Of a DNA stretch of 64,000 bases, positions 13,520 through 25,500 are shown piece after piece (position 1 is the stretch's first letter; the number at the start of each line of letters is the position of its first letter). Origin of the DNA: Diplosphaera chodatii (lineage: Eukaryota; Chlorophyta; Trebouxiophyceae; Prasiolales; Stichococcaceae). The DNA lies in assembly GCA_032358165.1 (NCBI GenBank), contig JAALGY010000047.1, forward strand, positions 372,001-436,000, in the 5' to 3' direction. The notes beneath the pieces are model-generated. The model was not told where the DNA came from. It made no database searches and was given only the letters and a program-made list of their open reading frames with translations. A program made the position numbers and the translations under genes.

Positions 13520-14275
13520 CTAGGACTTGTTGATGATGATGTCGGGCACGTTGTCCGTGATGCCCTTGGCGAACAGCTCGTGTCCAGTGCGCAGCTCCTG
13601 GGCGACGAAGCCGGCGATGCCGATCATGGCCAGGCGGCCGTTGTTCAGCTCCTTGGTCTGCATGTCGTACTTCTCCTGGCTGCCCTCTGGCGGGCACAGG
13701 CCCAGGGGGTCGAAGCCCAGCTCTCCTGGCTTGTAGTCGTCACGCAGGGTGTTGAAGTTCTCAGACGTCGGGTTGGACCAGCCGACATTCACGCGGTAGC
13801 CCTCGCACAGGGCGATGATGAACAGCAGCGGCTCCCAGAAGATGGCGCCGCGGGCCTCCACCTGCTGGAAGTGGTTGATGGCCGGGCCAGTGATGTGGCC
13901 ATCGACGTTCAGGAAGGCGGGGAAGCCCTCCAGCTGCTCGCCGATGACGAAGCCCAGGGCTGCCAGCATGGCAACACGGCTGTGCGTGATCTCAGCCTCG
14001 CGCCAGCGCTTGATCTCCTGCACCGGGCGCACGCTGCCGTCGGCGCGGCCGATCAGGTTGGCCGGGTCGAACATGTTCTCGAAGGGCGCGCTGATGCCGG
14101 GCAGAGTCTTCGCATACTCCAGGGCGCTGTCCGGCATCTTGGACGGGTTGGGGTTGAAGGGGCTCTGTTGCTCTGCACGGACGACGAACGCCGTGCGCGA
14201 CTGCTGCCGCGCCGGCCGGGCGCCGAAGGCAGCCCGTGACGCCAGGGACGAGTTCAGAGCCATGACGGTCGCCAT
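13520..14275 (-). CDS. LHCSR: Light-harvesting complex stress-related protein (LHCSR/LI818 type)
   Basis: Intronless 251-aa chlorophyll-binding thylakoid protein. LHCSR proteins quench excess excitation (qE) in algae and respond to lumen acidification. An N-terminal transit peptide (about 1-35, ending around FVVRA) precedes the mature protein. Helix A carries [17 protein letters not shown], helix [17 protein letters not shown] and helix [21 protein letters not shown], with the LHC Glu/Asn-Arg chlorophyll ligands. The segment [14 protein letters not shown] and the spacing match the LHCSR subfamily rather than LHCA or LHCB. The C terminus stops soon after helix C ([10 protein letters not shown] then about nine residues), shorter than Chlamydomonas LHCSR3 as I recall it. 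Of the lumenal pH-sensing acids, the Asp in NVDG and the Glu in HELF are present, but the second C-terminal Glu position is Ala. Codon use is strongly biased, as expected of a highly expressed gene. The start is the first ATG with a good transit peptide. Confidence 0.93.
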   Translation of the reverse strand: MATVMALNSSLASRAAFGARPARQQSRTAFVVRAEQQSPFNPNPSKMPDSALEYAKTLPGISAPFENMFDPANLIGRADGSVRPVQEIKRWREAEITHSRVAMLAALGFVIGEQLEGFPAFLNVDGHITGPAINHFQQVEARGAIFWEPLLFIIALCEGYRVNVGWSNPTSENFNTLRDDYKPGELGFDPLGLCPPEGSQEKYDMQTKELNNGRLAMIGIAGFVAQELRTGHELFAKGITDNVPDIIINKS

Positions 14276-14840
14276 GGTGTGCAGTGCTGGATGCGAGTCT
14301 CAAAAGCAGCAGTAATGGATCAATATGCGCAGAGCTTACAGCGGATTGCAGCGGAGTTGGCTGATCCGGGAGTTCGGGCACCAATTGGACGGCCAGTTGG
14401 GAATGATACCACGGGTTGCGAATCAGCCAAAGTACAAGCACATGTCACGGACCGGTGCAGGGCTGGTTGTGGACAGCTTCACCCTGGCTGCGACCACCGC
14501 TGAGCGACGTGGCCGTCTGTGCTGATGGTTCCATAATCATGGCTGACTTCGGTGGTCATCCTCGCTTCACTCGGCACCAGCTGGCAACAGGCTTGGCTGC
14601 ATGGCAGCCGATAAGCAATAAGCGCCCCTCTTCGCCTCCGCTGTCGAATTATACCACAGGACTGGATGTGGTTGCTGCTGCAGCTGATCCTACGGATTGG
14701 TGTTTCACAGCTATCACCCTGCCGCCGTCCGCCTGTTGAGGGCTGAGTGCCCAGCGCCTTCTCCTGAATATTGCCACACGTTGATCCAACCTCGAATATA
14801 GTCTAGCGTGCTGGATCACACATAGATACGGGAGGGTGGC
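14276..14840. promoter_or_regulatory. Divergent promoter region, LHCSR (-) and SET methyltransferase (+)
   Basis: A 565-bp gap separates two divergent start codons. It holds a palindromic CCAATTGG at 14381-14388 (about 106 bp upstream of the LHCSR ATG) and an inverted CCAAT (ATTGG) at 14696-14700. LHCSR genes are known to be activated by CONSTANS/NF-Y-type factors that use CCAAT elements. A link here is inference only, because CCAAT boxes are common. Confidence 0.35.
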
Positions 14841-17800
14841 ATGTTGAGGTGTTTGCGCATGCCATTCTGCGCAGCAGCGTCATGCACCGGCATGCGCCTC
14901 TGGAGCGGGGCGCTGCGGCAGCAGCACCACACCACGGCGCCCGTGATGGCCCGTGCGGGCGCCAGCGCTGCCTCAGCACATCGCAGCGCAGCAGGCTGCT
15001 GGCCGGGCTCACCTGCCAGTGCACCCTTTTGCGCACGCAGCATACACTGCTGCAGTACCGTCTTGCAGTGCAGCTCGGCAGCCACGTCACAGCTGCCGAC
15101 TCAGCCCAGGCAGACAGCAGCGCCTGCTGGCAGCGACCCTGAGCAGGCGGCGGCGGATGCGCTTGCTGCCTGGATCCAGAGCATCGAGCCGCAGCCGGCG
15201 CACCTGGTGCCACGCCGGATCCCCGGGCGCGGCGGGTGAATTTGCATCTTAGCTACCTGCGTGATTATCACTCCACGGTCTTATGCTTCAATTATAAGTA
15301 TAATCGCAATCATATATGGTGACGCTGCTTTGGGGGCTTGCACTGGTACCTTCCGGGATGCTGGCTTGTGTCCCATGGCAGTAGAGAGCCGCCTGGTCAG
15401 CTTGCACCCAGGGGCTGGGGCCTGGTGGCCGAGCGGCCCGTTGCGAAAGGGCAGCCGCTGGTGGCGGTGCCGCAGCGGGCGACGATGAGTGCCCTGAGCG
15501 CTGCTGGCTGTCCTGTAGTGGGGCCCATCGCTGCCGCAGACGGCCTAAATGACTGGCAGGTACGGGGACTGTGGACTGCATCAGACAGCACCGCTGTCAT
15601 GGTATGACAGCATTGGCATTCTGGCGAGTGGCCCGTGGTGCGATGCATCCGCTGTGAAGATGGTCGCTGGCAGGCTTCAGTACAAGCAAAGCAATAGCGC
15701 GTGAACAAGGGCTGGCAGGTCACGCTCTGACAGACCTGCTTAGCCTGCCGATGCGCAGTGGGCTCGAAGCTGCATCACAAGTGCAAACCGTGTGTCAGCA
15801 TAGCTCCCCTGCAATGCGGGGCGTATGTCCCCGCAGACGCTGTCGCTGCACCTGCTGGCGGAGCGGGCCAGGGGCGCGGGCAGCTTCTGGGCGCCCTTCG
15901 TCGCGCGCCTGCCCGACCAGGTGCCCGAGCACGCCAGGCACGCATCTCCAGGCTGCCCAGCTGCAGCCTTCGTGCTGATTGTCAAATCCAGGGCGGCAGC
16001 AGCGCATGTCTGTTGCACAAATGCGCACGCTACCCCATGCGGTGTGTGCTGTGCTGGGAAAGATGAGAAGGAGTATCCGTGCGCGGGCGCCTGCTCCTGG
16101 GGCAGAGTGCCGTCATTCAGCACTCATGCGGCGCCCCCGCACTTGCCCTACGATCAGGGGTGGTGTGTTTGCAGCTAGAGCACCCGCTGCTGTGGGGAAC
16201 CGAGCAGCGGGCCTGGCTGGAGGGCTCATCGATGGCGCGGACGCTGGCCGACCGCTTGCAGCAGGTCCAGGAGGTGTGCCTGTGGACTGTGCCACCTTGC
16301 GGGGGGTCGTTCACGCTGTGGGAGCGTGACCGCTTTGTGTCTTGCAGCAGATGCCTGCAGACTGCACAGCACCTCCGTGCTGCTACATGCAACAGACTGG
16401 AACCAGGGTGGCATGCTTGCTGACTTTTGCTTGACTACTTCAGATGTCTGGCAGCTGGTGGTCCTGCAGGATACAGCGGCAGTGACGACTGCCATTCAGA
16501 AGGCTGCCAAGCGGCAGAGCAGCGCGGCCGTCAGCATTGCAGGCCAAGCGCTTGATGACCTGGTGACTGAGGACAGCATGGCTTGGGCGGCTGCCAACGC
16601 CCTCAGCCGCGGCTACAACCTTTGCCGGCAGGACTTCGACGGTGGGGAGTGAGACACAGCTTTCGCCAGCTGTCAGTTGTTGGAAGCTTCATGGAAGTAA
16701 GTGCTGGATGATGACCGCCACAACTGCTTCCTACGTTCTGCCACCGTGCCGCCTCCCACCAGCAGATGACGAGGAGACGAGCGACTGGCAGGACGACTGG
16801 GGAGCGGCCAACACTCTCCTGGTGCCGTGGGTGGACATGCTGAACCACAGCAGCGATGCTGGTGAGCTAGCTGCGGCCTTGTCCTGCGTCCGAGCTCTGG
16901 CAGCCTGTGGACGTGGCAGAGGATGCGGTGCTCTGACATGGTTTGACGTTGCACACCGACGCTGTGCCGTGTGCGACCCCTGCTAGCGCTTTAGAGCTGT
17001 GCAAAGCTGTGCGAGCACTGTGTAGCATCTGATCAGGTGAGGAGTCGTGCCTGCGTGGGCAAAGACACACTGCGGGGCTGGCGGCCCACCGCGACTATGC
17101 CGCCGGCGAGGAGGTATTCAACTCATACGGCCCCTGGTGAGCTGCATGTGTAAACAGCATAACAGTCTCTGACTGAATATTAAAACAACCGTCATGATGT
17201 GATGTTGCCATGCGAGTAGCCTCAGGCTGTTGAAAGTGTACTGCTCCATCTCAAACCCTTTAGCACATGTGTCGATGCTTCTGCTGCAGGCTCAGCCCGC
17301 AAGACCTGCTGATGAATTACGGCTTCTTCGATGTAGCCAACGAGAGCACTCAGGCGACGCTGCTGTTTGACACCGCACCCGCAGCGGCAGGCGCAAGCGG
17401 GAGCCTCCCTGCTGCCGCCACCCAGCTCCAGGGCATGGAGGTCAGCACCATTGCAGCGCTCGTGCCTGCTGCGTCACAACCTCCTCACATCATCATTTGG
17501 GGTCAGATTCGTGGTCGAGACCACCTCCGATGCAAGTGTGGTCGCCTGCAGATGGTGGTGGGACCAGATGGGCCAGATGCGACTGCGCTAACATGGGCCC
17601 GGGCGGTGCTCTCTGGCAAGGAGGACCTGTTCGCCTTTGGTGCGCAGCAGTGACCCTGCAGCGCCTGCGGCTGGCCGGATGTTGGAGGGCATGCTGCACT
17701 GGGTGTCAGAGTGCGGTCAGCCGAGAGGCACAAAGCTGCGGCCTGCTTTACAAAGCCCAGCGTGCCTGATGGATGGCTGGCGACGCTGATGGGTAGCAAT

Positions 17801-18550
17801 GGATCGTCAGGTTGGGACCCCGAGACCGGCGGCGCCGGCGACTTCGATCCCGAGATTGCGCGGGCGCTGGGGCAACTCTCGGAGCCCACAGACAGGCGAG
17901 CAGTGATGCGGGACAAGTCTGCTGTGCCACCGATCACCCAGACAGTCTGGCACTGTTGCACCAGCTATGCGCCCAGTACACTGCCTCCAGCCGCCTTGTG
18001 CACCGTACTGCTAACACGAGCATCAACCCAACATACACTGCATGGCAAGGACAGATGCTCTTTGGCAATTGCCCGTGCTGCAGGGGATTGGAGCAGGGCA
18101 TCCTGGACGCGATGCTGCTTGCGCACGACCAGCAGCTGGCTGGCTACCCGGCGACAGCTGACGAGGACGCGGCTGCAGCGGCGGATGAGCAGCTCCCATG
18201 GTAACACACCCCGCCACTGTGTATGTTTTCAACCCCTGCCGTGCTGCCTTGATACCTGATGGTGCCAAGATAATAACATGACCTGTGTACACTAGCTGTT
18301 CCTTTGTGCAAGTCCTGTTGCTGCAGACACTGGCCCATTGCTGAGCGATGGAGTGTCAGTGTGGACATTCGAACGAGCCGCAAAGTTGAAGACTGAAGAT
18401 ATATGTTGTGTTTATGGCAGGCTGCAGCGGCAGGTGCGTGCGACGCTGGCGACAGAGAAGCGGGCGCTTGCGGGATCGCGAGCAGCAGTGGCTGCATGGC
18501 GGGACGCGCTGATGTCGGGCACACCGCTCTCACGCCTTTACGAAACATGA
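14841..18550 (+). CDS. SET-domain protein lysine methyltransferase, Rubisco LSMT/SETD3-like, organelle-targeted
   Basis: Predicted S-adenosylmethionine-dependent protein lysine methyltransferase. The N terminus (MLRCLRMPFCAAASC, Ala/Ser/Arg-rich, about 50 aa) looks like a chloroplast or mitochondrial transit peptide. Phase-consistent exons are 14841-15235, 15382-15559, 15837-15920, 16175-16273, 16470-16641, 16766-16861, 17037-17136 and 17290-17440, then 18084-18200 and 18421-18550. SET hallmarks are GWGLVAERPVAKG, WVDMLNHSS (the NHS motif), GEEVFNSYGP and LLMNYGFF. The C-terminal half, with a helical segment around GYPATADED and the end SRLYET, fits the Rubis-subs-bind domain. Between 17441 and 18083 I could not fix the splicing: coding-like pieces lie near 17552-17650 and 17755-17900, but no unique phase-consistent path was found. 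The substrate may be Rubisco or aldolase; this cannot be told from sequence. Confidence 0.78.
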
Positions 18551-18889
18551 TCGGTGGCTGGCGCAGAGCCATCTCAGCACCGTGCGCTGCTGCACATGCT
18601 GCAGGTGCCACTTCTGGTACCTTTACATGGGGTTCAGGAATGTGCTGGAACATACGATGCTCGTTTCACGGGTATCTCTACAAAGCAGACAAACGGAGTG
18701 CAGCCAAAAAGTGCTGCCCATTTCTTCCATACGAGCGATGCTGACACCAGCACACACAGCACAATGCAGCAGCAAAGTCTGTTTGATGAACAAACTGCAC
18801 TCTTGTCGGCGCAGCCAAAGCCCAGATAATGCTGTCCAGTGGCTGCACGTCACAACATAACCGCTTCTGCCCCGCTGTGCGCAGGCATG
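18551..18889. other. Convergent 3' flanks, with candidate minus-strand TGTAA
   Basis: There is no convincing gene between the SET gene stop and the minus-strand secreted-protein stop. TTACA on the plus strand at 18623-18627 is a minus-strand TGTAA 263 nt past the secreted-protein stop and is a plausible poly(A) signal for it. Confidence 0.4.
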
Positions 18890-19720
18890 TCACAGCCCCA
18901 TGCTGGGTGGAGGCGGCTCTGACGTGTCGGCGGGGGGAGGCATGCCGTTGCTCGGAGGAGGGCTAGCTACGGCAGCTGTGCGCTTGATGGGAATGGCCAC
19001 AAATCTGGGGAAGGCTGGCGGCGGGCTGCTGGCTGTCGTGAACTTCAGCACGGATGCCAGACTTGTGACGCTCTCCTGTGCGAGCGCCAGCTCCGTGGGC
19101 GCCTGTCATAGGAAGAGGACAATGCCATCAGGACCCTATGCCACCAGTTGTGACCTGCAACATCCATTCCCAACAAGCAGGGAGAAAGCAATCAAATTTT
19201 GGGCGCCAAGTTGTAACATTATCTCACTGGCGTCATTGGTTTGCTGCCGCTTGGTTTGCTGCCACTGCTGCCACCTACTGCTGCTATCGAGTTTGTGGTG
19301 GATGACGAGGCGGTGGGTTTCATGGCGGGCTTCATGGCTGGCTTCGAGGGCTTTGATGGCTTATTCGAGGGCTTGAGTACCCCATGCAGTTGTCTCGCCT
19401 GCACGTGCCACAGTCACCGCATCATTACTGTGGCGTGTTGCTTGTGTACTGCTGCTGACGGTGCTGTGAGGCAGCAATGCACCCGGCGTGCAGCCAGGCG
19501 CCTCAGATGCTCGAGTCAACTGAGCACAGACTCACCGAGGCATCGGCCACTGCACCCAGCGCAACCAGCACAATGAACGCTCCCATCACCACCTGCGCAC
19601 AATATGGTTATATCGAGAGGTGCATTACGCGCTCGGCATGCATAGGCAGGTTCGTGTATGGGCCATGGTCAGCTGCAACATGTGGATATAAGTCGGTTAG
19701 TGGCGCCTGCTGACCTTCAT
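18890..19720 (-). CDS. Small secreted Pro/Lys/Ser-rich protein, unknown function
   Basis: I do not recognise this gene. It is predicted as 148 aa in four phase-0 exons: 19720-19715, 19592-19536, 19398-19228 and 19102-18890. The first exon holds only Met-Lys and splices to a segment starting VVMGAFIVLVALGAVADAS, which together form a textbook signal peptide. The mature part has degenerate KPS/KPAMKP repeats (SNKPSKPSKPAMKPAMKP), a Ser/Gly/Lys linker (GSKPSGSKP), a helical patch (ELALAQESV) and a Pro-rich end (PPPADTSEPPPPS). This suggests a cell-wall or extracellular basic protein. Support is the signal peptide created exactly across a splice junction and the matching phases. The first donor (GTCAGC) is weak. 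A Gly-rich plus-strand ORF over the same bases is read as its shadow. Confidence 0.6.
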
Positions 19721-20180
19721 GGCTGCAGGCTTCGTGTCCTTGTGTATCCCTGACCGATGATAGTGCCCGCTCCCCTCCGATCAGGCAATGACGCTGTGCG
19801 TTATTTTGTCGCCATCCCAACAGACTGCCGCTGGTTTCTGCGTCGGTGCTCCAATGTCGTCGTTGGTTGTGCCCCCTGATGCTGCATGTTGTGCGGTCCG
19901 AGCGTGACCTCGGCTGGCTCGGCAGCTGGAGAGCTGGTGCTTGCCCAGTAACTGATCAGCAATCCTTGAAACCTGGCTCAGCTGTGTGCTGCGTGTTCTG
20001 CGGTTGGGACCTCAGGACCCTTGTGATCTGATCATGAGCTCCGGTTGATGCTAGCTGCTGGCCCTGGCGAGCGCTGACAGCAAGCCGAGAGGTCTGCGCA
20101 TGGTCAATGGACTGAGCCCCGAGCATACTGCGTGATGTGAAGACGGTAGCCTTTCGCACCATTGTGCCCCATTGAGCGGC
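19721..20180. promoter_or_regulatory. Divergent promoter, secreted protein (-) and dehydrogenase (+)
   Basis: A 460-bp spacer separates two divergent start codons. I see no strong TATA box or other recognisable element. Confidence 0.35.
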
Positions 20181-21824
20181 ATGGCATCGCGACGGTTCGA
20201 GCACAAGACGGCAGTGGTCACAGGTGCTGCCGGGTCAGCTTCACATGCAACACTGAGCGTGCAGAATCATAGGTGCTGGTGCACGTGGAGCTATGTGGCT
20301 ATGTGGTATGGCAACCTGCACAATACTCCTGCGTCTCTGCTGCTGTGGTGGACGTGCGGGGCGTGTGTGGCGGCATGCTGCAGCCACCCTTGTATGGTGT
20401 CCTGACTCCAAATTCCATGCAGGCGGAGCAAATGGCATCGGCCTGGCAATATGCTGCCGCCTGGCACAAGAGGGCGCTTGCGTCTTCATGGCGGATGTAG
20501 ACAAAGCAGCTGCGCCAGCCGCGCTTGATGCCGTGCGATCGGCAGCGGGCGCCGACGCTGAAGTACACTTCGTGCAGGCAAGGCAAGACAACGGTGCAAA
20601 GGATGCGAGCGAGGCTTCCTCAGGCGCAGCCCTGAAACACGGCAGCACGCCGTGCTGCCCGTGCATCGTGCGGATACTTCCGCCAGAGTTGACACCTGGG
20701 GTGTCTTAGCACGGGAAGCAACATTGCTGGGTCGTGGCTACCAGGTGGACGTGTCAAAGGAGGCAGATGTGGAGCGGCTAATCCAGACTGCTGCGCCGCA
20801 GCCCGACGGCCGCTTGCATGTCTTCGTGAACAATGCGGCGAGGTTTGTGTTTGGTGAGGTGACGGAGGTCACCGAGGAGCAGTGGGATGCGGCGCTCGGC
20901 ACTAACGTCAAAGGGTGAGCCCATGCTGTAATGACCTGCCTTGTTGCTCAGGTGGCAGTGCTGTGTACTTGGCTTTGCGTGCACAGTGTGCAAGGTGGCA
21001 AGGCAGGAGGCATGAGCAGCCTTCCCATCTGCAGACCAGAAAGTGGTATGCAGCGCAGCAAATGTTGTCTACTTATACGTTGCATCGCGGTGACGCAGGT
21101 ATGCGTGGGGCCTAAAGCATGCGTTGCAAGCAATGCAGCGCAATGGCGGGACAGCAGCGGGCGGCGGCGGCGGTGCTGTCGTGAACCTCGCCTCAGGCTG
21201 CTCCAGCTTCATTGCGCAGCCGGCCTTTGTGCCCTACAGCACAACCAAAGGTGGCAATAGATGATGAGCCTTGGCAGAGAAGCCCCGCAGCAGGAGCGGC
21301 AGTACTGCAAGCCGCCTGTCAACATCAGAAGCAGCACTGCCTGCACATATTGCCCCTCATTGGTTGCCCATCTACCCTGCCAGCACGGCCGTTGAGACTG
21401 CTGTGCTCCACCCGTCAGGCGCCATCATCCAGATGACGCGGTGCACAGCGCTGGACGCAGCCAAGTGGGGCGTGCGAGTCAATGCTGTGTGCCCAGGGCC
21501 CATCCTCACCGATGGCACCCAACAGCACGCCGACATGCTGGGCGTGTCGCTGGAGGAGGCCTGCAGGGAGATGACTTCACGCCAGATCATCCCAAGGTTG
21601 GTGCTGGCATCTGGTTTGCCCAGTGGCACCCGGCATGCTTGTGAATTGATATTCATGCAGGACACTTTATACGATTTGCTGCAGCACATGCAGCGCACCT
21701 GTTGCCTTGCAGGATGGGTACCGTTGAAGAGGTGGCTGCGGCAGTGGCGTTTCTGGCTTCTGATGAGGCGGCATTCATCACCGGGCACCCGCTCATCATT
21801 GATGGTGGATACACCACACTATAG
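20181..21824 (+). CDS. Classical short-chain dehydrogenase/reductase
   Basis: Predicted NAD(P)-dependent oxidoreductase of 269 aa in six exons: 20181-20223, 20423-20577, 20745-20914, 21099-21250, 21419-21596 and 21713-21824. All phases agree. The Rossmann cofactor motif TGGANGIG forms across the first intron. Further hallmarks are the VDVSKEAD acidic/adenine pocket, NNAA, the catalytic YSTTK (Tyr and Lys) preceded by a Ser-containing [16 protein letters not shown] after the catalytic block, and the typical end DGGYTTL. The length is normal for classical SDRs. Intron 2 appears to start with GC rather than GT (GTGCAG followed by GCAAGG at 20578), which keeps HFVQVDVSK intact. The substrate cannot be inferred, and no targeting peptide is evident, so it is probably cytosolic. 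Confidence 0.9.
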
Positions 21825-22562
21825 GCAGCTGGTGCGCACTACCGGACTTGGCTAGTGGTTCTGATCAGAAAAAAAGTGGCAGGGTTCATGACCGGCACGC
21901 ATCGTGTACATTGAAATCCGGTTCTGTTGGTGTTGTTCTAGGAGTGCATCAGCAGTTGACCAGCAGGTCAGTGCAGATGTCTTTCCATATGTTTCTGAAC
22001 GCTGGAAGTACGTTGCTACCAAGTGCTGCCTCCATCTACTTGTACCAGCCAAGGACATGCATTACAAAAGCATCCACGGCCAAAAGCACCTCTTTGTGCC
22101 GTGCGACCACTAAGGTACGCGTTTGGAAGGTTGCGCGTGACCACTTCGATGCTGGCGGGGCCGCTCACCGTTCAGCTTGACAGTCCACACGTGACGAAAC
22201 TGTATTGCCTGGAACGTCCGCCCCTGCATCCCTCGGCTACTTGACATCGGGTTGCGTGCCAGCGTTGACAGCCACTCGTTGATCAGCTTTGTGCCTCGTA
22301 CTTTCGCATTTTGTGCAGTAGAGCAGTCCGAAAGGAATCGCGGAGGACCTGGTCTGCACAGCGTGGAGATGGTGGCCGGGTCGCAGCACCCACCACCCTA
22401 GTGCCGAAAGCCCCAAGTTAGACTTGCGGACTGCGGCGGAGGAGCAGCACGCCCTGCCGCGCGCAAGACAGCATTGCGACTCGCCCTGCGCGTACCGCTG
22501 GGGCCGCATGCAACCAAGCTGAAGGGCGGGCAGGCCTTGTCGCCTGTGCCACACCCCCGACG
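21825..22562. other. Intergenic: dehydrogenase 3' flank and kinase B promoter
   Basis: A 738-bp stretch with no supported gene. ORFs overlapping kinase B exon 1 from the left lack homologous-looking content. Confidence 0.4.
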
Positions 22563-25500
22563 ATGCTTCAAGCATTCATGGTGCTGGTCGCCACGTTGCT
22601 GGCGTTCGCGGCACCCGTCGCAGGGCACAGCTTTGCTCCCGCACACGCCGGAAATGGCGGCACATGGCAGCCTCAGCGGCAGGAGGCAAGCTGGCGGCCT
22701 AAACGCCAGGTCCTTACGTCATCGTCGGCCAGGAGCTTGCAGCAGGAATCCAGCGGGGCGCCGGCACCAGCAGCGGAAGTGGCAGCACCAGCGGCAGCAC
22801 AAGGTGGGCCCAGCGGCAGCACGGGTGCCACCATGGCGCCAGCGATCGCCGCCTCGCCTGCCGTGGCAGCAGCCCTTCAGCCCGGCCAGGACCTTCCACC
22901 CGGCAGTGAGTCTCCTCGCACTGCATGCGCATCACCGGAGGGCGTGCCGAGGCACCCATGCTCCTTCGAAGCCCAGCATAAAGAGAAGGTGCAACAGAGC
23001 ATCCGCCTTTCAGATCTTTCACTGTGTGCCCACATGGTGCTGCAGCCCAGGACAGCACAGTGATCTACGAAATCTTGCGCCCTGGGGAGCTGCCCAACGG
23101 GACGCTAGCCTCATTCCAATTCTACAGATACAGAGTACGCTGCGCTTGGACCTTGGCATGGCATCGTCTGCCATCTTCGTTCTGCATCAACTTGTCCACC
23201 TGAGGACGTCGGCAGTCGTGCAGCCCGCTTGCGGAGGACCGCACACAGCTACTCTTGCCCTCCGCTCGCAGATCTTCGGGCCTCAGATGTCGGAGGGCGT
23301 CAGCAGCCAGCTGCTGTCGGCGCTGCAGCGGACGTTCGATGCGCAGTACGCACTGCCGCACTATGTCATGAACGTCACAGCCAAGCCGGCCCAGGCACCG
23401 CCCGTAGGCTATGTGACACCCAATGGTGAGTCGAGCCTCGCGACTGTCCCACCCTCAAGGTGGCAGACCGAAGTCTCACCGCTGCAGCCGCGCCGCGCCG
23501 AGAGCCGCTCGGCGCGAGGGGTGCAGCCCTGCACAGCTGTTCTGGCAGCACCTGACACCGCACAGTCAGCTGCAACTGGGGACGCAGGGACCCAGCAGTT
23601 GCGAGGTACATGATGTCCGGTGGTCTGACAGTCCCGGGTGTCTTCTGCCGCCGCAGGCACACTGGCGCCGGCCCCCGCGAGGCCACCGCCCCCGCAGCGC
23701 GAGCGTGCCGACCGCGGCCGCAGGCTGCTGCAGGGTGGCAGCATCGCAGCGGCGCTGACGCCAGGTGCGCAGCCTATCGCAGAAATGAACATGCCATGGC
23801 GAGGGCGCTGATGTGCGCCCTAAGATGAATGTGTGCGCTGACACACTTGTGCCATGATGCGAGTGTGCCACTGCCCAGGCTTGATGGACATGGCGCCAGG
23901 GCCCTCCACCGCATACATTTTTGACAGAACCCTGACAGACTATGTTGCGGTGGATGTGGATGTGCTGATCTCATTCACCCGCAACTCCCTGCTGATCAAG
24001 CGCCGGCAGGTACTGATGCTCAACCCCCTGCCGCGCTGGCACGTGCATGAGCCTCCTGGACCACAGGATGGTTGCTGCTCAAGTCTGAGAAGCAACACAC
24101 ACTCTGCACCGCTGCATCGTCCATGCTGCAATTAAGTGCACTTGTTTCAATGATTGGCACAACCCTCAGAGCTGATGCTGCAATCTGCCATCACCCTGCA
24201 GCCTTCGCAGCGGGGAAACGAGCAGCGGCTGGAGCTTGCAGAGTCCATGACCACCTTCGGCTATGATGTGCGTCACCAACTGCGATTATATGTAGCCTGA
24301 AAGCATTTGACACGACATGATGCGCCCTTGCATAGTGCAGTGTAATGCAAGCGTCCTCTGAGGTCATGGCAGCGGCTTCGCCATCTGCCTGAACAACAGC
24401 TAGCAGCAGCCGATGCCAGCGTCAAGTGGACTTGCATGCTTGCCTGCAGGTGACCTTCCTGACGCTTCTGGTCAGGCGGCTGGACAACTCACTGGTGGTG
24501 AATGCACGGCTGCCGGGCTACGTCAACCTGACGACCTCGCCCTTCCTGGCAACGTTTCAGGTGCAGCTGCCGCCTGTCGACCGCTGCAGCTTCAGCTTGG
24601 CATAACAAGTAAAGGAAAATACTTCTGACCTTTTTGCCATGTCTGCTCATGAACCCAGCTCGCTACAAATTCATACATAACCTTTACCAAAGGCCATTGC
24701 CATATAAACGGACTAAACAACCACAAGGGAATGCGCGTCTCGTGCCCTGGAAGGATCTCCTGTTTCTGCCCTATCCTGATGGCTGAAGGGGCTCGTCTCA
24801 CATGCAGTTCAAGAGCCAAGGCGTCATCCCAAGCAACCTGGAGCAGACAGCGCTGCTCAATGTTGTCACCAACAACGTGCCAAAGCTCACACAGTGCCGC
24901 GTACTGAACACCACAACGGTGACCTGGATGCAAGCTTCGTACCACACATGCAGAGTGTTGGTGAGCGTCCAGGCTGGGCATGCAAAACATTGCCCAGCAA
25001 GATCCCCAGACAGTCATTTGTGTGCACCAGGCATTTGATCTCAGTGGGACAAACATCACCATGGCGATCATCACGCTGCACGTCAACGGGACATACTCCC
25101 CCCAGGTGAGCGCCTCTTGGTCATACTGCGTCCTGGTGCAGCCTCCGCAAGCAGGCCCCTCTGTCTTGCCGTTGCAAGACACCTGAAGCACCTTCGGGGC
25201 CAGTCAGTTTCTGCCTCGTGTCAGCTGCTGCACACACCTGTCAACAGCTGCACCCGGCGTAGCTATTTTCCAGCTCCTGCTTGATATAGGCTCTGCAGAC
25301 TGTGGTCCAGAACGCAACAAAAGCTGTGCTGGCGAAGCTCGGAGCGCCTTCTACCGTCACAGTGACAGCACGCTATGCGCCGGAACTCAAACCCTTCAGA
25401 GATGTGAGGCACCACACCTTGCACCAGCAGCTACGGTGCAAGATGTACGAGGGTGCATCGAAGTGTGCATTGGCACGACTCATGCGAGCGCTGTACCGGC

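Noticed and set aside
18900..19376. 158-aa plus-strand Gly/Ala-rich ORF
   Set aside because: Minus-strand exons over the same bases make a complete signal-peptide protein with matching phases, and the plus frame has no supporting exons.
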